From: Pezizomycotina sp. ARF18
Taxonomy: Eukaryota > Ascomycota
Reading direction: 5' to 3'
DNA: 64,000 nt
Assembly: GCA_002224055.1 (NCBI GenBank)
Contig: AZLU01000006.1
Coordinates: forward strand, 330,166 to 394,165
The first letter of the stretch is position 1. Every line of letters starts with the position of its first letter. The position numbers were made by a program, and so were the translations under genes. Below are positions 13,747 through 24,900 of the stretch, piece by piece. The notes under the pieces are model-generated. The model was given only the letters and a program-made list of their open reading frames with translations, was not told the DNA's origin and searched no databases.

Positions 13747-16167
13747 TGGTTTTACGTCTGGGTTTGGTATTGCATCCACTTGCAATTTTGTTGTTCACGA
13801 GTCTTTGAAACGTCGCTATCTGGGGACAATATGGTTCACGGTATCACACGATATTCTCACATCGTCCTCGCGGGACATTAGTCTTCACGTCGGTGGTCCT
13901 GTTTTTTGAGGTTGTGTTTCCTTGGGTCCAGCATTCTCGCATTGGCCGTCATATCCTTTCGTCTTTTCTTATCGATTATTTTTTTTATTACCTATTTTGC
14001 TCTTTTCAATACCATGCCGGGCTTTTTTGGTTTCCATTCGGTCTGGACGTCTTGGGTTATTGCTTTTTATTTATCATTCCTTTTCGACATCCCGGTATTA
14101 TTTGCAACCATTAAACAATAACTATCCCGGACCTACCTACCCATTTTACTGTACAGAAAATCACAAAATATTATATCATTTATAGTGTTTATTACTTGCA
14201 GGTTTTTCTTCTACAAGGAAAAATCTTGTAATCTTTGTTTGAGTATATATTCCACTTTTTCACTTTCGGTTGGTCATCTAATCCTTTAGTTTCTTTTGTT
14301 CTCAACATCTGTTGCATTACCCTGCGGGAAGGCTTTTCTTTTGTTTTTATTATCTTCTCATTTGTCCTTTTTTTTTCATTATATATAAAAAAAGAAATAC
14401 AATGTTTCTTTTGTGTTATTATACTACTAACCCTGGATATCCTTCTTTTTCTCTTTTTTTTTTTTTTTCTGTATTTATTTCGCCCTGGTTGGGGAATCTC
14501 TCTTGTACAGTTTATACCTTATCTACACGGCTAGCTTGAGGAAATTTTTGTTTATTACTTCCTCGCTGGCCAATTGTCATATTCTTTTTTAGCGTCTTCT
14601 TATTAACGGTACTATACCATTTATCAATTATCATCCTATTTCTATACCATCTTACACTATCTTATCTCTTCTTTGCTCATAACTTTAGCGAATAGATGAT
14701 AAAATATCTTTTTTCTACTACTATTCCAACTACATTACAAAAGCTTAGGAAATACTTGACTCGTGACTCCTTCTCGTCCGCATACGCGTATACTTCAAAA
14801 CTGCTTTCGAAATTTCGCGGAATCACTCTATCTCTAGCTCTGATTTTGTGTTACGTACTACCCACGAATCAGCTGCGGGCGTATATTCCTCGTATAAGCC
14901 ACGGAGAGACCTCTAATTGCCGATACGTAAGGGACCGGTGTCTGCAGCTAACGATTTTTTTTTTTTTTTTTTTTTTGGTGGGAGTGTCCTCCGCGTGTCC
15001 TCCGCCAAGGTCTCGGTCTCGTTCTGGAATTCGAAGTTCGGATGGCGCAGGCGGAATTACTAGCTTTTTTTTTTTTTTTTTTTTGCCACAGGCGTACGCA
15101 TACGCACACGACATCTATATATATTTTTTCCTTTTATAACAGGAACTAATTTTTACAGAGAAATGGGAATTTGCAATTATAATTTTTATTCTAGAAGGAT
15201 GTACTGTGAGGTATACGATCATACATGGTAAAAAAAGGTATGATACACTTATAAAAATTGCGGCGTTCGTGCGAGACTTTCTTTAGTCAATAATGATAAT
15301 GGTTCGCAAGCTTGTTTGCGAGGAAGAAAACACATCGTACGAAGCCCTGTTTTACTTCAGGATGACATGTTAGGCAGGTAAGCAAGATCAAGGTCGGCTG
15401 CAGGAACAGGAGTATTTGGCAGGCAAAAAGGTCGTCAGCAAGGACATATTACGAGGCGACTACTGCTAGGCAGGGCGAGCTTTGGGTATTTCGACATGTT
15501 CTTTTGCACGCACATATCCGCTTTATTTTCTCCTCTAGTAAACAGGACTTCATGACAGTTTATATTCACCTTTTACTTACTTCGACCACTATCTTCAGGT
15601 AAGTGGTAAGCAGGTGTTATTTCTTCCTTCTTGTTTTCGTAGCATCTTATGTTTACGGCGGGCAAAAATTACGTTTCTTCCTTTTTTCTTTTTTCTTTTT
15701 TTCCGCTGTTACGACTCCGAAGCTATCCGGCACGAAGGTGATGTTATCGCCACCATATCATACGTATACCAAGATTATGTGGTGAGAAAGAGAAAAAAAA
15801 AAAAAAAGAACAAAATAGTACAAAAGTAGAATAATGAAAAGCAAAGAACAAAATTGAATTTATCTTCCAAATGTCTCTCATTCGCGTTCTCTATAGGATT
15901 ACGCCAAAGTCTAGAACTGCAGCGTCCGATAGTATAATAATATTTTTACACCTGATGTCTAAAAAGTGTAATGATTCGAAAGGCAAAAAGTAAAATGCAA
16001 AAAATGAACAAAAGCGAAGAAGAGCTTACGTCTACTTTCATCTTTTCCTTTCTTTCCTTCAGTCATTTCGTGTTCGCTACTCTCGTAATATGGGTATTTC
16101 CTTCATCTCCCTTTTCTTCCTTTTCTTTCACAAGCAAGTTTTGTAGCAAATATTCCACCTCTTCCCC
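13747..16167. other. Intergenic T-rich region between PNG1 and MEMO1 (tail to tail)
   Basis: No gene is recognised. The plus strand is T-rich, with poly-T tracts at about 14957-14976 and 15065-15084. The genes on either side are convergent, so this stretch holds the 3' untranslated regions of both. Open frames here are low in complexity and rich in Phe, Leu and Lys, as expected from T- or A-rich DNA. Confidence 0.6.
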
Positions 16168-16982
16168 TTAAATTATAGCATACGCACTAGCATAGCTAAC
16201 GCTGCTATCCCTCGGATCCTTAACCTGACTGCTCTGCTCGTACTCACAAACTTGAACATCCCCTTCTTCTCCCCGCCACCGTCTTTCCCACCAAGCTCCT
16301 CATCCCGCCTAACCTTCTCCAACCCCGCCATAACAACACCGATCGGATGCCTCCCGCAAACCGTATTCCCCGTCCTCTCAAGTAATCCACAAACACGTCA
16401 GCTTACCCTCTCTATGGCATCTAGCGCTTCCTTATCTAGCGCTTCGATACTCTGGTGTATAGCAACGCCACCTTCTTGACATCATCGCGGCTGCAGCGCG
16501 TTGATACACTACCGTCGGAACCTTTATAGTAGCAGTATGAGAAACGTGAACCCAATGGCAAAAAATCGACGAGACTATGAACGCGTTGTCGGCGTCGCGG
16601 AGGTAAGGCGCTAATAGCTCCCCGAATTCTTTCTCGACGATGTTTTAGACCCCCCACGAGGATGGGGACTACGGGTGGACGTGCAACGGGTTCGAGTGTT
16701 GGGTACGTTTGAGCGAGGCGCTTGAAGTGTACGGCAGGTGCATCTCGATGGAGTGTTCGGCTTCGTCGGTGGAGAGGGACATTGTGGAGAATTTACCGGT
16801 GGAGCGGAGGACGGAAGTGGTTACGCGGTCTATTGGGAGCGGGCCGAGGGTGTGGCGTAGGTTGAGGTTTGGTTAGGCGCAGTCGTCTAGCCATTTGTGG
16901 TGGGAAGGGCCGAGGATGAAGACTCGCTTGCTAAAGGAGTATTGAAAAATTGTAAGTTTGGTGTCATGAAGGAGGACTATAA

Positions 16983-17014
<32 letters not shown>

Positions 17015-17351
17015 AGAGCGTACACATTGCTGAGGTCGAGCGCTTTGTACGCCCATGCTGCGGCGGGACCGGAGTAGGAGTATCCGGCATGTCTACGAAT
17101 TGCAAGTGAGCGTTAGCTCCTAAAAAGTTTCAAAGGCTGAAATGGCAAGAAACGAACAAAAACGAAGAGGTTTTTACGGTGCGATGATGATCCTCGCCCT
17201 AGGGATAGGCAAGTTATCCTTGTGTGCTCCGTCGACTACACCGTCGAAGCTGTCGGGTACGTTCGAGAGCCAGCCGTCAGCTCGGAATCCAGCACCTCCT
17301 TCTTGCCGGAGTACCAGGAACCGCGTGGCTGGCTTTCCTCTCCGTCGTCAT
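16168..17351 (-). CDS. MHO1: MEMO1-family protein (yeast Mho1 orthologue)
   Basis: MEMO proteins have a fold related to class III extradiol dioxygenases; human MEMO1 binds metal and influences redox signalling and motility, and yeast Mho1 is the fungal homologue. Reading the minus strand across frames gives ASHAxSWYSGKKEVLDSEL near the N-terminus, then APHAGYSYSGPAAAWAYKAL, VFILGPSHHKWLDDCA, STDEAEHSIEMHLPY, FCHW, SIEALDKEALDAIE, CGRHPIGVVMAGLE, and the C-terminal DPRDSSVSYASAYA. The three metal-ligand positions known from human MEMO1 (His of PHAGY, His of PSHH, Cys of FCHW) are retained. Introns lie at 17177-17093 and 17023-16931; both have GT..AG ends, and the second carries the 26-A tract seen on the plus strand. 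The spliced length is about 335 residues, equal to the family's usual size. At least six one-base shifts interrupt the frame, typically a missing G (for example near 16555), so no long ORF shows. Confidence 0.92.
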
Positions 17352-18039
17352 TGTTTCTACCTATTCTTCTTCTTCTTATTCGAGGGCTGTGTCTTAATAG
17401 TGAACCGTAGATCTGAGAACGATTAATCTGATGCTTTCAAGGTATATAAGGAATGGATATCATATCAGGGAAGCTTTGAAAGATGTGGGGTTCTTTTTTA
17501 AGTGAGGGACAAATCAATAAATAAATCCATGCAAGGGACGATAACGATAAGAAGGGGAAAAGAAGGGCGCTAAGAGGCTAAGAGGCTTAAAATGGCAATA
17601 GCCGGTGGTGTTTTGCCAAAAGAGGAAGTGTAACGAAATATTAAAATAAGAACGCGTTACCAAAGTAACAAAGAAAAGGAAAAATACACTTGATAATTAC
17701 TATTACTAATTAGACAAATTTCAACGCGCGCGCGTTCCAATTAAATTTCCGTTCTTCCAATAAATTGCCCTTCAACACACTCAAAGAAACCTTCTATTAT
17801 TTTTTCTTCTACTATCATACATACATTCATCGTCATCATCACCACCGTCACTCCTTCTTCATTAACAAGTCAGTCATCTTCCCTCGCCTTATATCATCGA
17901 TCCTTCTCAATTCAATTCATTAAACTTATAAAAGGCATTCTCTCATCTAATTAATCGGTTCCGATTGTTTCCCAAAAAAAAAAAAAAGTTACTTTCTCAT
18001 TCGAATCATACAACTTCGTTTTATCTCCATCCATCCACA
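17352..18039. promoter_or_regulatory. Divergent promoter between the MEMO1 gene and the Cys-pair protein gene
   Basis: A 688 bp space separates the two start codons. It contains an alternating CGCGCGCGCG block at 17724-17733 and two CCAAT boxes on the plus strand, at 17737-17741 and 17757-17761. It also has a TATAAAAG box at 17927-17934, 106 bp upstream of the plus-strand start codon. The downstream part is pyrimidine-rich, as in fungal core promoters. Shared regulation of the two genes is inference. Confidence 0.6.
17927..17934 (+). promoter_or_regulatory. TATA box of the small Cys-pair protein gene
   Basis: TATAAAAG matches the TATA consensus and lies 106 bp before the ATG at 18040, inside a C/T-rich leader. 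Confidence 0.5.
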
Positions 18040-18767
18040 ATGTTCACCTCACAAAAGCGAAAGCGTACCGAAGACATGGATGACATCAACATGTCAGACT
18101 CCTCTTCGAACCGTTCATCGTCCAATTCTCCCCGGCCTCAGACTCCCTGGTCACCCGGCACTTCGTCCCCATCGGCGTCCACAGCCGCACCCTGAAGCGG
18201 TGGAGGAACGACAGACCCTCCGAAGAGGAAGTTCACAGTAAGTTATCCTTCTATACTTTACATTCGATATAATCGTTTTTTTTTTGATTCTTCGTTTCTA
18301 ACAATACCTTCTCGCAGACTACACCCTCCAAAAGCTCTTCACCGCACAACACCGCGAGCACGCCAACCGTGTCTCCAACTCTTCCTTCCTACAGCCACCA
18401 ACGCAACATCATCCACGACATCCCTCCTGTCTTCCTCCCCGCCATCACACACGCACTCCCCTTCATCGACGCCGCCTTCGTCGTTTTCCTCTGCGGCGTT
18501 TACACCGAACCGCACGCATCCGTTCTTCTCGCAGCGTCCGCTCAGCAGCAGAACTCGTATTTCCCGCCCCCGCCGCAACGGCCGCAGCAGGTGCAGGTTA
18601 CGCTCGCATGCAGTGACTGCGATAGGCGGTTAGATGTTACGTGGGATGAGGATGAGTGGCTTGTAAGGGGATGGGGTGTATGAAGTATGTCTGCGGAACG
18701 TGTTCGATTGGCGGTGGTGATGTGGGTAACGGAGAGAGTCTGTTTGGACTGTGCTATGTGTAGATGA
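18040..18767 (+). CDS. Small nuclear-type protein with C-terminal Cys pairs (putative zinc-binding)
   Basis: The N-terminus, MFTSQKRKRTEDMDD, carries a basic KRKR patch like a monopartite nuclear signal, followed by a Ser/Pro-rich linker with SP/TP sites. One intron lies at 18238-18317 (GTAAGT..GCAG). The second exon begins YTLQKLFTAQHREH and is Pro/Gln/His-rich. The C-terminus has LACSDCDRRL, then CMKYVCGTCSIGG, then CLDCAMC, giving three Cys-x2-Cys pairs that could hold two zinc ions. The layout (basic N-terminus, disordered middle, C-terminal CxxC pairs) resembles short ascomycete proteins of unknown function. At least two frame changes occur: one in the middle of exon 2 and one between the first and second Cys groups near 18665. 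The spliced length is about 216 codons. Biological role unknown. Confidence 0.72.
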
Positions 18768-20513
18768 ATGGTCTGTTTCTCTTTTTTTGGAGGTTGTTCC
18801 TTTTTTTTAAGGCGGGTTAGGTTACTAAAGGTGGTTTGTTACTACTTTCTTTGATTTTTATAATTGTATAAAGGAGGCAGGCGCCGTGTGCGTCTTATCA
18901 TCGAGGACAACATGGAATATTGTAGATATAGGTTTTTCTAGCGATTCTTTTTTACTTTGGTCCTGTATATAGCATTTACGCCCATGGCGTTCACACTTTT
19001 TTTTTTGTTTTGGCATTCCAATATTTTCCATGAAAAGTCTCAGTTCCAGACTTCAATGTAAGTAGTAAACAACAAAAATAAAATACAAATAAATAAATAA
19101 GAAATGCAAATAAACGTTCACGCTATTAAAAATTATACAGTCATATTCCTCAGCTTTGTTTCGATGACAAACAAAAGTATATTAGTATCGGTCTTTCGTA
19201 TCTATATCTGCTCCCGTGAACCAAGAACATCTACCAACGTACCTACATAAGCGCTTACGTTTCACTAGTATCAGTAAAATGGATGCTAAATATTATTTCG
19301 AATATAAGACATGCAGCTTTTCATGAACTAACAACAATCGAAGCATTCTATCAGGCCTCAGTATTCATACGATAACTACCTACCTCACGTAACTCCCAAA
19401 CGCTTACTAGATCAGAACATTCGATATCACCAGTTATTCAGCTTTCATCTATTGATAGCGAGATTAATTCGCATCATACACTCGGTAGAGTTTGTTAACG
19501 TTGATGTATACGCGAGCGTCTAAAGCAGCTACCATGATATTCCTGCAAGTAAGCAACCGACGAGGCGATCTAATGATATCAAGCTAGGTACCTTTACGAC
19601 GGACTTATATTTCGTTTAGAGATGACGCTCGGTGAAGTATATAGAAAGAAATCCCAGCAGCTCTTGATAGACGCTAGAAGCGGATTTTATTGAGATCGTG
19701 TAGGAAGAAACACCAGTATCAGAGTCATCGTGATCACTATTCCAAACACATTCTCATAAATCACACGATCTGGATTTAGCACTAGCACACTAGAAGGTGA
19801 TATAACAGTCAAACTTAATGTGAAGTAGCGTTTCGGCGATGAGGGTCGGTCTATATTCGACTACACGCCACGAAGTCTAGGATATATTTAAGTGTGAAGT
19901 CCACCAGTTTCGTTGATACTCTTCCAGGTCTTCAACGGTATACTCCGCTGTTTGGATATTGTAAAATTTAGCAGCTAGGATGCTGCCGCGGATAGGGGAG
20001 TTATGTAAAATGGGCGCAGCATCCACAGCTTATATGAATCGAATAAAATGTAAGATCGCAACCTAATGGGAAAATCACCCCCTGATACTTAGACGACTTC
20101 GATCATAAATGTTTTGGAGATGAAAACGTTAAACGCCATACCGAATTTTTATTATTTAGGGTTGTAGACATCGTTTATCGGGAACAAGCAAAGACAAGCG
20201 CGATACACAAATCAAAAGCTCGCGCCGCCCTAGAGATATCTCACAATAACACAAGTAAATAGCACATATATTATTCGGCCACTTTCAGGGATTCGTAGCT
20301 AATCATACAGACGTATCCTATACTACGACTTGCAGTATAGAGTATGTCGGACAGTGAGGTTTTATCAAGCTAAGCATCGCATGCGGAATGGCCGTACATA
20401 ACGAGTATGAGTTATGGAATTTTTTAATCATGAAGACCGGTTCCCACGTGATCGTATGCAAACAATGACAAGCGGGACCTTGGTATAGAGTGACTAGGTT
20501 GGAATTGCGTCCT

Positions 20514-20830
20514 ATAGATTATGAGAAGCCACAAGCGGTTCCCGCACATACTTGATGTTAGCTCTTACTAATACAGTGTATGTATACCGTCACTGGATGT
20601 ATTGAAAGCCACTACGACAAGAAGCGAAGCTGATCTTCGGTTCATATTGCGCAGAAATGGAGAGTAATTTACTACCAAAAGTTCTCAAGAGCGTCCAAAC
20701 GATATAGAATACTGATATTTTGATGTTTACTAGTAAACCAGAGATAGATGACATCAGCCTCCATATTACGTATGATCTTGCCGAAAATGCCGCATATTAA
20801 CAGAAGACCAGCAATAAGGATAATATCAAT
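20514..20830 (+). repeat. Diverged repeat family, copy A
   Basis: This copy aligns by eye with 21663-21960. Shared landmarks, in order, are CTATAGA, a CACAAG-GGTTCC block, a GTATGTATACC block, the 16-mer GAAGCGAAGCTGATCT (about 20620) and a CATATTACG..GCCGCATATTAA block near 20762-20800. I estimate 65-70% identity with small gaps; a computed alignment is needed. The copies are about 1.15 kb apart, in direct orientation. Family unknown. Confidence 0.6.
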
Positions 20831-21662
20831 ACTAGAAGTACAATCGTCTGATCCCCAACAAGTACATAAGTGGGGCTTTCCCCGGAGAACCATGATAGCG
20901 TCCACGAACGATAAAACGAGGCTTGAAATAAGCTACTTACGTTTGATGAAAGAGTACACCCCATACTGGTTTCTCGACGTTCAGCGACACTAAGCGGTTA
21001 AAGTCCGAAATATCCACAGATCATTACGGATCTCCCCAAAAGCCTACTATCCTATAGACAAAGAGTCGATTACCAGACTACGCATTGAACAAAACTGGGC
21101 ATGCTTGCCTCTGCGTATGAAGTAGCGCCTAATAAAATCATGTCAGGGAACTTAATATTATCCGATATAGGGAAGTAACTAATTGTAGGAGATATAAGAA
21201 TAGTACATGTCGCCGTAACAAACTTCCGACGTCTATAGTATAAACTCGCATTTCAACGTATTCAAGGTCACGGAGGTGGCAACATCACAAACGGATAATG
21301 AGGGTAGAGAGTACAAGTTATATATCCCGTACCGGCACCTACAATGACGTATAAATTGTTCAGCCGCTTTTTGAGAAACTTGAAGCATCGTGTAGATGTA
21401 TTCAGAATCAGGCCCTTGCAGTAATCCTTAAGTATATTGAAAATAACAGCAAGATGAAGTATAGAGCGATATCAGTTGTAGACCTCCAGCTCCAAAATCG
21501 AAGTTCTATAAAATCACCGGTCGAGTTCGTAAAATGTGCTGGTTCGCGAGGATAAGTTTGTACGTTGTAGTTTTTGATGACAATGCCTACACAGGTATAT
21601 ACAAGCAACCACAATCACGCGCTTTTGTATAGAAGAAATCCAATGGAGAACGTGGCACATCG

Positions 21663-21960
21663 TCTATAGAGTATTAAAAATCACAAGTGGTTCCTGCCGG
21701 AGCTTCGATATTAACTCCGATTGCATGGTCTGTATATACCATAACCGAAACCCATAAGAAGCGAAGCTGATCTCCGTTCCCACATTGCCAGAACCGGGAT
21801 CTGCTCATCATATAGAAGCCTAAAACTGTTGTAAAAACCAGAAAATACGGGGGCAGTGATAGATGCAGAAGTTCGCGAATGATCAACAACTGGTCGACGT
21901 AGCCATATATATTACGCATAGTACACCGACATCGCCACATATTAATCACTTGAGCCGTCA
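21663..21960 (+). repeat. Diverged repeat family, copy B
   Basis: Second copy, with the landmarks of copy A in the same order: CTATAGA, CACAAGTGGTTCC, GTATATACC, GAAGCGAAGCTGATCT (about 21752) and an ATATTACGCAT..GCCACATATTAA block. It is slightly shorter than copy A because of a gap of about 16 bp before the GAAGCG word. An open frame of 95 codons covers it on the minus strand but is not conserved in copy A, so it is probably not the coding frame. Confidence 0.6.
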
Positions 21961-24900
21961 AACGTAAACAGGATATATATATGACTCTAATGATAGACCT
22001 TTGGGAAAGGTTTTGTGGTAGAATCAGTCTAGGTAGTAAACGAATAATAATGCGAAGTTTGACGACTCAAAAAGCCATGTTGCACTCTCCCGCTGAACGG
22101 TAGGAGGCAATTAAAAGCTGAAAACTCCTAAAGATATCTCATAGACTTGTCTAGAATTGTCTACTATGAAGTCGCAGCAGGATGCTGGCCTCGTACATTA
22201 GCTGCATGAACACCCGTTCGGTTACTCCTTCGTGCACAGCAGATCGTGATAGTAGCGTATGTCTCGTGTATACCTTTGATATAAGAAAAGTGTCCATTTA
22301 GGAGATATCCGAAAAGCGGAATGTGAGGCCGTGAGCAGATCCTTTAGTCCATCTCATAGAGCGGCACCAAACAAGTTCGAGGTCCAAGCCCACGACCGAT
22401 ATTAAGCCTTGAAAAGCCAGCTATGATGAATTTCAACCTCCTCATAGCTATTTCGTTCCAACTTGACGTCACTTTTGTCTGATAATAGCGTACGCGCGGC
22501 AGCCATGCGGGATCAATCGTATGATCGAATCTACAAACGTATCACGAACAATAGGATAGAGGTAAGCACGCGTGGACCGCTATTTAACTATAACACAATC
22601 ATATCTTCACCCAATCATATGTATGTTATTTTGCTGGTTTGCAACAAGGATGATAAAGCTGGCCACCGTTCGAGCGCCGGGGTGATTTTTCAGGGATATG
22701 GTCAAAGTATATGTCCCTATGAATTACGAGTGTGCATCAGCCAACACCGCATTTATCAAGGTTACTCCTTGGTTACTTCTATCGGGTTATATTTGCACGG
22801 GTAATGAAGCAATACCGAGAGCAAACACGCGCGCTATATCTATTAAGGTTGTAGCCAGTTTAAGTAGACGCATGCATAGCGGCCGATACAAAGATACGAA
22901 CACCTATTATCATCGATGGAAATTTCCAGCATGTCGCAACAAACAATGATGTGTATAAACATCTAGTCGACGACAACAAGAAAATTAATGAGTGGTTATA
23001 AAAAGATAAAAATGACATTGGCTATATAAATGCAGCTAAGAACGGCTGCGGTCTGCTTATCAGATATGCACTGGATTTTGAAGACCTCACCTATATGGTA
23101 AAGAAAGTCTTAAATCACTCAAGAGGTTGATATTTCGCTAACACCATAGAGTGGCTATCGATAGCAATAGCAGGCACGAGTCAGCAGATCACATATCCTG
23201 TTGGGAGTTTTCACGTCCTAATAAACCTATAAGCATCCCTGTCTATCGGCAAGGACGGCAACTTATAGCTTGTACCAGTAGAACCCGCAAAAGAATAATT
23301 GTACTCCATCTTCTACTAGAATTCAGAGGTTGCACACGTTGAAACCCAATGTCCCTTGTGAGCCGTGTGTACGGAATATAACGGCAGGTCAACCGGGTGA
23401 GCCCTATCATATTCGCAATGTAACTAAAAGTCCTTCCAAAGCTGTAAATTGAAATACGCGCAAGCAAGGCCGATATTATTCAGGGTGGTTTTTAATTGAT
23501 AGTTCTCGCGACAAGGTAACTAGCCACACAGATGAGGTAACTGCATACAGTTTACCTGTCTTCTTTTTTTCGGTGATGGCCAGAATTTCTCTATATAAAT
23601 CTGGCACTTCCGTGATGCTTCCAAAAAAAGCCTTACGATACTTTAGAAATTAGAAATTCGAGCTCGATGAAAAGAGGACCTCATAAGCCAGGCCTGGTTA
23701 CACGGCATCCATTGTAACTTAACACTCGAATAATTCTCGAAGCATAATTGGTACGCGACGAGTCCTCTCCGTTTGGTATTTCTCCCTAGTAGTGGTGGTG
23801 TATTGACCTTACAAGATAGCCGTAATCTACGCTCACTATCCTTGTGCATCCGTATATCTCACACTATTAAATCTGGAAAACATACAGATCGCTACATGAC
23901 TTACTTCCTCTAACAAGACCCTTAGAGTGCAAGAAAAACGTTATATATATCCGGGGCACAGACAGTAATAGTTAATGCGTCAATAAACTGCGCGTCCTAG
24001 GTGAACCTACTAAACAAGAGCTGTCGGGGTATACAAGACGTGGGCTAATAGTACGGCATTATAGGCCAAAAATAAGCATTGAACACAGAAATCGCAACTG
24101 TCACAACATACTATTAAAGCTTCGGGACAGCTTTTTAGCACTGAGGAAGCGCAGTGTACCTTGTAACGTCCCTAGGTAAGATATATCATCAATGTGTTCC
24201 GGTTTGTCCATAAATCTAAGGCGCAAACTTGGCGTAATACTAAACTACAGGTTTGCAGTATTTGGAGGGTTTACGTAAGGTTGTGTACTGGAGGACATTG
24301 TGGCAAGGCTGTAGAAGGGCACGATAGTTAAATGGTTTCCTGGTATCATCGGCGTTAATTTTCCCTATTATATTGAATACTCATTGCTGTGGAGAGTATG
24401 TGAATATATTGAAACCACAACCCACATTACCCATAACAAATCTTCCTTTTCTTCCCAAACCAGCTCACAGCTATTCAGTTTTTTTGTCATACGATCCTGA
24501 CGGGTTTTCAAAGGCAACAAAGATACGCTGTTACTGCATAGACGATGAAGTGTATGGTGCGCTTAAACACCCCACAATTAGACTTTGACGGTATTCGAAA
24601 GGGTTTCTGTATGTATTATAAATCAGTTGATTGCTTTTGGTCCCTATGACTTCGATGGCATCTATAAGCCGCGAGCGAGTGTTCGGAGAATGAACTAGCG
24701 CTAGAGAGCTGACGCACGTAGATGGATATCAAAATATCCCCAAACCTGGTGATCCTGATACTCCGGTGGTTGAATTCCCATTCTACTTCAAAATATTTGA
24801 TAGATATCAAGCTATCCGTGATCTGGTTATTGTAATAGAAACAACATCCACACACCATATAGTGTTTTCGAGGGGAGCGATTCGCCTCGCAGATATAGTA

